Below are positions 1-9,622 of a stretch of DNA of 64,000 bases, piece after piece. Made by a program: the position numbers and the translations under genes. Each line of letters begins with the position of its first letter. The first letter of the stretch is position 1. The notes beneath the pieces were generated by a model that worked only from the letters and a program-made list of their open reading frames with translations, did not search any database and had not been told where the DNA came from. The DNA is from Linderina pennispora (lineage: Eukaryota; Kickxellomycota; Kickxellomycetes; Kickxellales; Kickxellaceae), in contig NW_024468253.1 of NCBI RefSeq assembly GCF_002104995.1, positions 1,178,001 through 1,242,000 of the forward strand, written 5' to 3'.

Positions 1-2704
1 TGGGCTGCGAAACGAGTGCGGTGGTGTCGGCTTCAAGCTTCACTGTGGCCTCGCTAGCAGTCACTGGGGGCACCTCTGTGGTGGCAGTAACAGCAGTAGC
101 TGCTGCAGTGGCCGTGCTGCTGCTTCCAAAGAACGAGTCGAACATGCCGTCGTCGTCGTCGTCACCACCAAACAGATCGTCTATGCTGTCGCCCATTGCC
201 GTGTCTACCAGATCTCGCCCGGCCAGACTGTCGCTCACCAGCGATGATCCGCCATCAATGCCACTGCTGCTCGCACTGGTACTCAGTGCCCCCAAGTCTA
301 TGCCGGACTGATATGAGTTGGTGGGCGCAAACTCTGTCTTCACTGCGCCTGCTGCTGGTTGGGCAGGCAGCTGCGGAGCAGGCGGCGAGGATGCCGCGAT
401 GCCAGACGGTTGGTTGGCGGGCACCGTGTCAAAGAAGCTAAAGTCGTCGTCAGTGACACCAAACATACCGTTCGACATGCTGTCCATGCCCATGTCCATA
501 TCTATGCCCATGCCGCCCATGCCACCAATCTCACCCATACCGCTCATGCCCATGCCCATGTCGAGGTCGAGTCCCATGTCATCGCCAAGGCTTCCAAAAA
601 GACCATCAGCGCTGCTGCTGCCGCCGTCAGCAGTGTTGATATCGCCTACGGCGCCATTGGCCACAACCTCGGGCTTTGGCACCTGGTCCACTGGCGGTGC
701 AGGGGCGGCTACTGGAGCCGGCGGATTCACCGAACTGGTAGTTTTGGCTGGCAGAGCGACCGCCGGCTCATTCTTCTTGCGGCTCTTCTTGGACCCCTCG
801 TCACGGCTCTTGCTGCGCTGGCGCTTGCGGGCGCCTGACGGGCCCGCAGCATCGTGCTTGGACGCAGAGTTGGCGCGCTTGGCCGCCTGCGCTGCAGCAT
901 TGGCCGCCCGCTGCGCAGCCAGGGTCTCGAGCCGCTCCTTTTCCTTGCGTTTGCGCTCCTCCTCCTCCTCGACCCGCAGCTCTTCCTGGAACCCGACCAT
1001 TGTATCCTTGATGGTTGCCAGTGACTGCTCAACAGATTGCGTGTTTTCTTTGCGCAACTGCGAGATAATCGCGTCGAATTCGGCATCCATGACCGATACA
1101 CGCTCGTCATATGCGGGCTCCACTGGGTCGGCAATCTCGCCGTCCTCGTCTTCGCCGTCCTCGCGCTCCTCACCTTCCTCGGGCTCGCTGCGTGCGTCGT
1201 TCAGCTCCATGGGGTTTGGTGGGGCAGGCGGGTTGTCTACTGCATCGTCAGCGTGACTCCTCGTGCTGGCCATCCCGGTATTGTCTAGCCCATTCACATT
1301 TTCCGATTCGCTGACAGCCTGTGCTTTGCGGTCGTTGTCCAGGAAAACCAGTCGCCGTGGATAGAGCGTCGGCTGCTCACCTGTCGCTAGCGTGACATAT
1401 ACCAATGCCGAGTCTGCACCACGGACTGCCAAAAGAGATTTTGGGTATCCAAATGCCCGCGACCATGACCTAATTACCTGGTCCTCATTGTCGCCCATAT
1501 GTGTCTCTGGAACCGAAACGATCTGAGCCGGGATTCCGTATGGTGCAAGCCGGACGTGAGCGATCAGCGAAAGCCCATCAGGATCTCGTGAATCGCACGG
1601 TTCCAAGTCGATGCCCTTGCGAATCCAAGAGATCCTGCGTGTTGCCAATATACCCGATGTTGTCGACTGCCTCCATGCTCGTCTGCACTAGCAAGCCGTT
1701 CGTCGAAATGGCCTGTCGTGATCTGCAACGCAACTATGCGCGACCTGCCTTGCGCACCGCCTGCAGAGGTGGCCTGTGACTACAGCCTGTCTCCCATTCG
1801 TGTGCTTGGCACTCTCATTGAGAAACTCGGCCGCCTCCACAGAGAAATTTGCGTCGCTAGAGTACGGTGGTGTGGGTGGCAGGCTGAAGCAATCCATATC
1901 CTCGGCTGCTAGCACTGAATCGCGCTTGTCGTCTGATCCAAGACGTGCCAGCAACGGCGAATCGTCCAGCGCCACCCACTGATCCATGCCAAACCTTACA
2001 ACCGACAACGGTAGCAGCGCGCGGTCCATTAGGTTGGCCAGTGCCTGGTGCAACAGGCTGTGCTCTTCGCCCGACGAACCAGCGCCCTGATTATCTGCCG
2101 TCATTTCATCAGGGCTGCCATTATCTCCGGCAGATGCCCATGCAATATCTCCAGACATGGCAACCTGGAACTCTGCCGGCAGATCCACCAATTCTGCTGG
2201 CCTGCTCTTCGGGCATGGCGGCATGGAACACCCAGACTTCCCACTGGTCGGCAACGTCGATGGCACCTTGGGGCTGGGATGATCCGCCGCCGTGCGTGCA
2301 ATGGGCAATGGTCTCAATCGTCTTGTAGAGGGCGATGTCGGCCGACCCGTCTCGGCGCGCCGGCCGCCATATGCACGGTATCCTTGCGTCAAGCAGCTGG
2401 TGACATGTTGCCACTACCACCGGGCTCCCCGATGCGTCTGTTGCGCTGTAGCTGCACTCATACTTAAACCACTTTATCGTCCGCGTTGTGGCGGCCTAGT
2501 TCGGAGAATACTAGTTAGGCAAGGGAGGCTTTCGTTTTGGATATCTCAAGACACTCCTTCAGCAAGAGGAGTGGAGCGTCATTCACAGGGCAGGGGGAGA
2601 GAATTTCTCCCAGCCAGGCCGAATCAACGCTCGTGCAAGTTCTCTGTCGGCACCAGATAGTTTTTACTTACCAGTGTTGTAACGTTGGTCTCGAGGCTAT
2701 TCAT
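1..2704 (-). CDS. MED13: Mediator subunit 13 (Med13/Srb9), 5' part, runs off the left edge
   Basis: Largest subunit of the Mediator CDK8 kinase module, which tethers Cdk8-cyclin C to core Mediator and represses or tunes RNA polymerase II transcription. Exon 1 (2704-2672) encodes MNSLETNVTTL and ends at a GTAAGT donor. The intron (2671-2496) has a CTAACT branch point and a TAG acceptor, and exon 2 resumes in phase with AATTRTIKWFKYE, like the start of fungal Med13. Further on are the conserved RLAPYGIPA segment (about 1540), an acidic stretch, a Lys/Arg-rich coiled region, Met-Gly-Asp repeats (about 470-570) and the signature VTDDDFSFFD (about 430-460). The frame shifts by +1 near 2190, 1773, 1698 and 1654. 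Each fits one doubled base, so I treat it as one gene. The remainder lies outside the window. Identity rests on motif recall; no search was possible. Confidence 0.82.
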
Positions 2705-3228
2705 TATAAGCTCATGGACAAGACCAACGCAGAAAATATGTAAAGAAAACGGCGCTGCGAAAGGGTTTAGGAGAGGAAAGTTCGCTGCTTTTGTCCTTGC
2801 TCGTTCCGACTAGTCCTCGTGTCGTAGAATGGCGGTTTGGTGATTAATAAGAGAAATGGCGGTGGAGAAAAATAAAACGAGAGCAAATTGAAATGAATGC
2901 ACTAGTGCATAATAAAAAAAGAAGAGAATATCGTCGCGTATTCGGAGAAGACGCTTCACACATTTTCACTGCCGTTTTTTTCGCGTTTTCGGATCATGCA
3001 TGTGGGGCCCCACTTGACACGAACATTATAAACGCCTGTCCCTGGGCATGCCTTTGGTGCATTATCGGCGCTCCAGCCCTACATCGCCCCCAGCTTCCCT
3101 CTCCCGATGAGGAGCATCCGGTCGCAAGGAGATTTCCAGCTATTTTCCAGCAAATGTATTGGACCACTGGAGTTGAGAAATAGAGATAATTACAGGTCTT
3201 GGCTAGTGCTCCCTAAGGATTCCTCGTG
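2705..3228. other. Intergenic, 5' of MED13
   Basis: Upstream region of MED13 and 3' side of the small zinc-finger ORF. It is A-rich in places (about 2840-2935). I see no supported gene or RNA. Confidence 0.5.
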
Positions 3229-3495
3229 TCATATGATCCCTTTCCAGTCTGCCAGGTAATTGCAGTCCATGAGATGATCCCAGAGCTGGTCGCGATTCCG
3301 AAACTGCGCGCCACATAGCGAGCATGTTTCGTGGTTTAGCTGAGCCCGCTGCGGCTGCTGCTGCTGCTGCTGCTTGCTGGCACTGCTGCTCATGCTGCTT
3401 CTGCTGCTTGATGGGGCAGCCCCTACCATGGTGCTGCTACCAGTGCCGGTAGATGCGCTAGCGATATTTGCCTGTAATACATTCTGTTGCGACAT
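3229..3495 (-). CDS. Small C2HC zinc-finger protein, hypothetical
   Basis: An 88-residue reading frame, not assigned to a named family. The N-terminal half is Ser-, Ala- and Gln-rich with a run of six Gln. The C-terminal half holds a single finger, CSLCGAQFRNRDQLWDH followed by LMDC: two Cys two residues apart, then His and Cys at C2H2-like spacing, ending in a short Trp-containing tail. A finger this regular in an otherwise low-complexity frame argues for a real gene. It could instead be the last exon of a longer protein, since nothing upstream fixes the start. Any nucleic-acid or protein-binding role is inferred from the finger alone. Confidence 0.45.
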   Translation of the reverse strand: MSQQNVLQANIASASTGTGSSTMVGAAPSSSRSSMSSSASKQQQQQQPQRAQLNHETCSLCGAQFRNRDQLWDHLMDCNYLADWKGII

Positions 3496-5129
3496 GGTAG
3501 ACAGTATGTGTGGATCTTGTATGTATAGTGGTGGCTGGTAAGAGCGAGCAAGGTATCCAGAACAGGAAATGATAATAATGCGTTCACAGTATAGTGTTTG
3601 CTTAGTAAAGGGGTAAATACAGAGTGAACATAAAAAGCAAAGATGAAGAGCGCAGAAGAGAAGTGTGGAAACGGCGGAGAGGGCGGCGCATTCTACATTT
3701 CTGCCAAGGCGCCCCTCACTCGACCACTGCTACTAACGCCGCCCCTGTGCAGTTTGCGATTCAGTTGTACTTGCACGGGCTAGGCCGGATGCCCCCATCA
3801 TTATTCTATTCTGCGACATCGATGGGGGACAAGCAGTGAAAAGCTAAACAGAGGCTTGGAAAGAATTCTACAGGGGAGGAAAAGAGGGAGACAGTGCACA
3901 CGTTTTGTGCGAATTGACGAATCTGTCGCTGTTTGACACCTGGTACCCTTTTTCCTCTCGCTAACCAGAACAGCACCACTATATGCATCCATATTGCATC
4001 CAAAAATTGCCACTTGGCTTGTGGAAGAAAGCGTGCTGGGCATGAAAGCAAGGTGCAGCCGAAATACGGCCATGCCAGCCCTTTTACTCTACCAGCTCTA
4101 GAATCCGAAAGGCACAGTAAATGGCCAATTCCGAGTAGATCCATATAGACAAGCGGTATGCCGAGGCGCCTACAGACAACAAGAGTTAGTATTGTTTCAC
4201 GCCTGATGCGGCCGTCTTTGCTAGCATGGTAGCAGGCCCTACAGTGGATATGCCGTTGCAGCGATCAATCCGCCTCACAAGCGGAAAAACAAAAGGCACA
4301 CTGTATGCTTAGCCATATCACCGCTGGCAGGAGCAGCCAAGTACTTAAACATACTGACACAGCCGCGTTGTGGATCTTTTCTCTTCTCTCCTCAGTATTA
4401 ACGGCCACCTTTACAAACAGCTTCAGGCCAAGACTGTCCCATGCATGCCTGCAATAGTCAAGCGTGATTCTCTAGCCCATGATGCCAGCTTTGGATATCA
4501 GCTGGAGCATTTTCTGATCCAGGATTGTGGCATACCAATCGCTGAATACCTTGGCGTTAAAGTGACATATGGATTATCAAAATACTATGAAGAGAACAGG
4601 AAATGAGACATCGACTGCTGCATGGTGTCCTTCTTAAAACCTCTTACCACTCAGATATAGTGCTGTAGTGAAACTGGGATACCAGGCAGCGATAGAGCAT
4701 GTTAACCTGGGGAATGAGTGGTTATAGAATATATGGAAAATAATGACTTCTCAAAAATTGACTGAGGGAAGAAGGAAAGCTAGTCGTCTATCTGGGCCTT
4801 TGTACGTATGCGTTTCGGTCTTGTCTATGGTGGCGCAGGGGACTCCGGACCCGAATGTCAACAGAGCACATTCTAAACTCTCACATGGAGTAGCCATCGG
4901 TTGTACTGTTGAAGGTTTGTCGTTGACATCGGTCTGGTCGACAAACATATTCTTGTTAGCTCTGATGTCTTCAGAGGTGCAGCAATGGTAGACGAAAAAT
5001 AAACAGCGAAATACGCAATATCATATAGAGGTTATGAGTGTATGATAAAGAATGTATTGATGCCCTCACCTTGCTCAGATATATTTGAAAATGCAGTCGT
5101 CTCGAGGGTTGGTGTAAGGGATTCCAAAG
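3496..5129. other. Gene-poor AT-rich stretch with degraded repeat fragment
   Basis: No gene can be supported. Frames of 70-110 residues occur on both strands but lack recognisable motifs. About 50 bases near 4654-4710 resemble 7180-7237 in the same orientation (shared CTCAGATATAG, GAAACTGG and ATACCA/GGCAGCGAT blocks). This suggests the area holds remnants of duplications related to the neighbouring F-box region. Confidence 0.4.
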
Positions 5130-5715
5130 TCATGATAAAATCATGCCTCTTTTTTGACGGTATCCAACAACTTGAAGCACCCCTTCGTTCGATTCCCGAG
5201 AAATAGCGTGTGTAGATAGTGCATCTATTGCAGAAGTCAGCATATCCTCTGGGACAGCCAGTTTGAGAAGAGATGGTAATCCAGACACCAAATTGCACAT
5301 TGCGTCAAGAGATGGAATTGTTGGTATAACCCCGGTGCTTGAGAAAAGAATGAGCTGAGTAAGGATGCTATTCCAGATTTGCACTGATTCGGTATTCTCT
5401 ATACAATGTCCAGTGTAGTATATGGCTCCAACAATGAGCCAGCGCAGACGAGGAAGTTGAGGGAGAATGTGGATGAGATCAGAAAAATAAACAGGGAACC
5501 GAGGATACAGCTTTTCTAATTTCGTCCACAGAATCGTATCGGGGAGTGCAACTGGTAAACTTTTCTGAATATGTAACTCGGCAGTGAAAGTAGAAAATGG
5601 TTTGCTGAAAAGATCCTTTGCAATAGACCCTGCAGCTTCGCTATGCGCATTGTCCTTCCGGCCTAAGATGACAACAGCTAGAACCGGAACATTTCTGAAG
5701 GTAGATATTGCAGAG

Positions 5716-5760
<45 letters not shown>

Positions 5761-6962
5761 GTTGGAATCTATCAAACCATATCAGAGATAGTCGCAGTCT
5801 GTATTGGTGCGTCTTTGAATAAAGTGAGGGCGTTGGGATCATTGAATGGATAGTAATCTAAACGTAACTCCTTTAACTTTGGAAATAATATAGGCGAGAA
5901 ATATGTACGTGACTCTTCTGAGGATCCAATTATCTTTGGGTAATGATAGATTGCAAGCTCTGTGAGATTTTCAAAGATAACCGATCCAGGCAGACTGCCT
6001 CTAAAGATATGCCATGAATGTGCGATATCGGAATAAAATAGTGCTAAAATTTCAAGTGAAGGTGCGAATATCTTAGGGAAACCCTCGGCACTCTTGCTGT
6101 TGATGTGCAGAACCAACCTAGCGATGTATGAAGAGAAACATGTGCTGTCCAGTTCTGAAAGTATAAAATTCGATTCAATTCTTGTTTGTAGCCGAGGCAA
6201 GTAAAAGTTTAGCATATAACCAAGCGGAAATACTGGCGGATTCTTCACAGGATACATAGATACACTACGACACAAATGCTTCCCATGAGGAATGTGAGTT
6301 ACGAAATACTGTGAGGGTTGTAACGGTCGTTCTCTGATATCGTCAGTTATAGGAGGTTCGGTATCTGAATCCTGTTTTGCCGCCTGCGGATCCTCAATAA
6401 AACATATTTTCTCCAATCTAAGCCACTCGACGGTGCTAAATCCAAAAACCCCAAGGATATCTCCAAGAGACGAATAATCGATGGTACAGCCTCGAGATGA
6501 GATAACCAGCCTTTGAGTGTAGTGACTATTCTTTGATCTCACAATATGCGGAATGTTGGTTCTCCATAGAATAGGATATGGTGATGAGACTGTGAGATGC
6601 ATGCCTCTGGATGCGAGCTGATTGGAACCAGAGGCGTTGCCATACAGACGTAGCTGGTCAGCAGTTGGCTCGCAGTACAAGATAATCGCGGTAGTATGGA
6701 GGCTCTCTTTTATAGCGTCTCTCCAGCGCTAGCAAACTCGGTTTAGCTGGAGGAATGAATTATAAATATCGACATCATCAGGAGTATCCAGCCAGAAAGT
6801 GGTATCATATATGGCGGCAATTCGCCTAAGAATGTATGGTTTCAGTGTAGCCCAGTGCGCCATTGGAGAAATGGGTGTTTGCGAGGTAAAGTGGAAGAGA
6901 AATGCAGCCTCGGGTGACAACTGCTGAGAAGCCACACGTATCATGCACAAGCCATTCCTCAT
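5130..6962 (-). pseudogene. F-box/LRR-like protein, copy A, interrupted by stop and poly(T)
   Basis: The N-terminus (6962-6732) has an F-box-like helix pattern: LKPYILRRIAAIYD, then LNRVC, a TAG stop at 6729-6731, then RWRDAIKE. The inverted copy at 27030 reads CAA (Gln) at the stop position, so this is a true nonsense change rather than a frame shift. The rest (6680-5772) reads as leucine-rich segments such as PSLEILALFYSDIAHSWHI. The frame then meets a stop and a tract of 37 T in the sense direction. Beyond the tract an open frame continues (about 5710-5130) with segments such as LPRLRWLIVGAIYYTG, in keeping with an LRR C-terminus. The tract may be an insertion, a microsatellite expansion or part of an intron; I could not find a splice pair giving the right phase. 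F-box proteins recruit SCF ubiquitin-ligase substrates, but no substrate can be guessed. Confidence 0.6.
5719..5755. repeat. Poly(A) tract, 37 A
   Basis: An uninterrupted run of 37 A on the + strand lying inside the F-box-like gene, which reads on the minus strand. By far the longest homopolymer in the window. I saw no clear target-site duplication or element body beside it. Confidence 0.95.
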
Positions 6963-7180
6963 TGGAGTTTCCCTAATCCTACCCCACCATCCACAATACT
7001 TAGCCTCAAGTGTTTACACAGGTCGCATAAATCTAGTTTCGCTGCGGAAAGAGAAGGCGCATATACACACTATGTGTTTCTGAAGGATAAGATGGGATGT
7101 AGCATTTCAAACCCGAAGAGAGTAGAAAGAAGTGTAAAACCACGAGTGTTTCCTGACATCCCTTCTCAAGCCTCATTGCT
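5865..7180 (-). repeat. Inverted duplication, arm A (pairs with 26815-28124)
   Basis: Read on the minus strand, this block aligns with 26815-28124 on the plus strand over about 1.3 kb at high identity, roughly nine in ten bases by eye. It covers the promoter side as well as the F-box-like coding region. Similarity stops just outside 7180, and near 5865 where copy B diverges after FPKLK. Confidence 0.8.
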
Positions 7181-7616
7181 GCTCAGATATAGAGAGGCTG
7201 CGAAACTGGTATACCAAGCAGCGATGGAGCACGCCTTAAACTCTCTGATGAGCCGGTTACCAGCTATACTTGGTGAGAAATTCCTGCTAGATTCTGTAAA
7301 GCCAGCTGGCAATAAAATATCAGCGCTGATGGTTCCGTGAAGCTGATACTGGGATCTTCTATACAACACTGTCTTAGCGGCTCTGATCTCCATCCACAGA
7401 TCAGATCAGTTGATCTTTCGGATATGACACTAAGCTGAGTTTCCCCAGGTCCATGTGGTTATCGCGCCACCACTACCTTTTGCATTTTGCGTTTCTTCTC
7501 CCTTCAGCTTCAGGACACTTGCTTTTACTTGCCTAACCTCCGGGTTCACTGGGTTCCTTGCCTTCATCTCTCTTTCTTTTGCTAAGCAGATAAACCGAGC
7601 CAGACGTAATACAACA
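6963..7616. other. Intergenic between F-box copy A and MGR2
   Basis: The first 220 bases are the duplicated promoter of the F-box-like gene. The rest holds the 5' flank of MGR2, with a pyrimidine-rich stretch just before its ATG. No other gene is supported. Confidence 0.5.
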
Positions 7617-7952
7617 ATGTCGCACTACGAGCCGTCGCTGTGGGACAAGGCCAAGATGGGCCTGCTCATGGGTGGATCAGTCGGAGCCTGCCTTGGCTGC
7701 CTTATCGGATTCTACACGACCATGAAGGTCGGCCCGGGACCGCGCGGATACCTGGGCACGATCGGCCAGTATGCCCTGGGATCAGGAGCCTCGTTCGGGT
7801 TTTTCATGATGATCGGAAGCTGCATTCGGTCCGACGATGACCGCCGGCTGACTGCCGAAGACCGCGCGACGCTGCGTGCTGGCATGGAGCGGTGGAAGAC
7901 GCAGGCGCCGCGCCCAGCTGCATACTACCTGGGCAGCTCTGGCCGTGTCTAG
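7617..7952 (+). CDS. MGR2: Mgr2/ROMO1-type subunit of the mitochondrial TIM23 translocase
   Basis: A 111-residue protein of the Romo1/Mgr2 family, small inner-membrane proteins that couple TIM21 to TIM23 and gate lateral release of preproteins. The start is the ATG opening MSHYEPSLWDKAKMG. Two hydrophobic Gly-rich segments follow, GLLMGGSVGACLGCLIGFYT and a second at IGQYALGSGASFGFFMMIGS, with the family's GxxxG-like spacing and a Cys-Ile-Arg after the second, as in Romo1. The tail of about 35 charged residues is longer than in the animal protein. The frame is intact. An in-frame extension to 7455 exists but lacks family features, so I prefer the internal ATG. Confidence 0.85.
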   Translation: MSHYEPSLWDKAKMGLLMGGSVGACLGCLIGFYTTMKVGPGPRGYLGTIGQYALGSGASFGFFMMIGSCIRSDDDRRLTAEDRATLRAGMERWKTQAPRPAAYYLGSSGRV

Positions 7953-8216
7953 GATGAGAGCAGATTAGCACAAAACACGTACATTAAATAAAATTAAATA
8001 AGCGGCTGCCGCGATTAACCCACTGTTTACTCTTGGCTGTGGCGCACTCCGGAGAACGACAGCTCATCAACACGGCCTGCCAGGCTAGCAGAGGACATGA
8101 CTCACAACATGTGGATCGGTCTTGAGATAAACCAGTAGCGAGAAAAAGCTGAAACCCAGGCTGGACCGCCTTTTTTCTTCAACTATCTCGCGCACGACTT
8201 TTCTACTTTCGGAACC

Positions 8217-8823
8217 ATGTCACAGGAACGCACCGCCACTGTGTCTCGCAAGACCAATGAGACCGACATCCACATCACACTGGAGATCGGGTCGCTGGAC
8301 TCGGCAGCCGAGCAGGTCATCAACATCGACACAGGCATCGGCTTCCTGGACCACATGTACCATGCGCTGGCGAAGCACAGCAAATGGTCGCTGACGCTAA
8401 AGTGCACCGGCGACCTGCACATTGACGACCACCACACAGCCGAGGACACGGCCATCGCCCTTGGAATGGCATTCAAACAGGCGCTGGGCGAGCCGCGCGG
8501 CATTCGGCGGTTTGGACATGCGTACTGCCCGCTGGACGAAGCGCTTTCGCGCGCCGTGGTTGACATTTCGGGCCGGCCGCACGCATCGATTGACTTGGGG
8601 CTGAAGCGCGAGATGATTGGCACGCTGTCGTGCGAGATGATCCCGCATGTCTTGGAGTCGTTCGCCACGGCTGCTGGAATTACTCTGCACGTCGATGTGC
8701 TGAAGGGCTTTAACGACCACCACCGGCGCAGAGTCGGCATTCAAGGCGCTGGCAGTTGCGCTGCGCGAGGCTGTCGCGCGCACAGGATCGAACGACGTTC
8801 CTAGCACCAAGGGAGTCCTCTAG
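8217..8823 (+). CDS. HIS3: Imidazoleglycerol-phosphate dehydratase
   Basis: Catalyses the sixth step of histidine synthesis, dehydrating imidazole glycerol phosphate to imidazole acetol phosphate. The duplicated metal-binding His motifs are visible: [14 protein letters not shown] and [16 protein letters not shown] near residues 40-85, and [11 protein letters not shown] followed by FNDHH near 140-170. The uninterrupted frame ends wrongly after FNDHHR. Skipping one of the doubled G at 8725-8726 restores [16 protein letters not shown] and a stop at 8821-8823, giving a normal 200-residue enzyme. The single extra base looks like a sequence error. The plus-strand neighbours share no pathway with it. 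Confidence 0.93.
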
Positions 8824-9119
8824 AGAGCTAAGAGAAATGCGTCTAGAACAAACATGCTGCTGAAACAAGAATAGCCATTTGATATGTATGGTGTACACTG
8901 AAATTGTGCATGTTTAAATGTACGCCGGTTTGCATGTAGTGTGCATATATTGGATGGAAAAAGCTGTGCGGCGGATTCATTACACCACTTTGTTTTATTT
9001 CCTACTCCACATGCTTGTCAAGCCAGATCGCCGACCATGATTAACTCTAGAAATCGTGAAGCCAGTCCACATGTTTTGTGATTTTCAATCCATATAGTAG
9101 ATTAGTTCTATTTCTAGCA

Positions 9120-9442
9120 ATGCCAAAGACGGCCAAGCGCGCTTTATCGGCACTGCAGCACAAGCCCGTAGAATTAAAAGGGCAGCCAGCACTCCTCAGC
9201 AGCACTCCAGCACGTCTATACTCGTTTCGCCACTCAACAGCCGTGCTGGAACATTTGTCGACAACAACAACACGGTCGCGATTGAGCGTCCTGCCGGCAT
9301 GACTGTGTCCATTGATTCTGCAGTCGAGTTCGCGGTTGGTTCACGCGACCAGTGCGTGTTCATCCCCTTCAGCCAGCAGCACTCCTCGGTGGAGGCGAGT
9401 TCGGAGACTGCGGGGGGTTCAGGAGTAGGGCCGTACTTCTGA
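9120..9442 (+). CDS. Small unknown protein, frame broken
   Basis: I do not recognise it. From ATG 9120 the frame reads MPKTAKRALSALQHKPVELK and stops at 9300. In another frame from about 9190 a coherent stretch runs to a stop at 9440-9442, with NSRAGTFVDNNNTVAIERP and SIDSAVEFAVGSRDQC, then a Ser/Gly-rich tail ending GVGPYF. Reading the two together needs a net shift of +2 (or -1) around 9180-9200. The second part has regular alternation of hydrophobic and polar residues, suggesting beta strands. It could be one small conserved protein of about 105 residues or two unrelated frames. Confidence 0.35.
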
Positions 9443-9622
9443 ATAGCGCTTTTCATTTTTTAAAATCCGCACGTGTAGTGCTTGTGCTTCTTGAGACCAC
9501 CGAATGAATTGCGCTGGTTGCACGTATTGGGAAGGACAGAATGCATCTTTTGCTTTATCTTTCCCTCTCTCTCCAATCACCCTTTCTCCTCCTTTATACA
9601 TTGACAGCAAACAACTCCCCTC

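Noticed and set aside
318-1256. Long plus-strand open frame of 312 residues
   Set aside because: It is antisense to MED13, whose minus-strand frame shows conserved motifs. Its composition (Ser, Pro, Met runs) is what the reverse of the acidic and Met-Gly repeats would give.
4370-4606. 78-residue plus-strand frame with helix-like end (SFGYQLEHFLIQDCGIPIA)
   Set aside because: Coherent-looking but short, unmatched to any family, and in a decayed AT-rich region.
5185-5205. CGTTCGATTCCCGAG resembling a tRNA B box
   Set aside because: No A box, acceptor stem or cloverleaf around it; it lies in the F-box-like coding frame.
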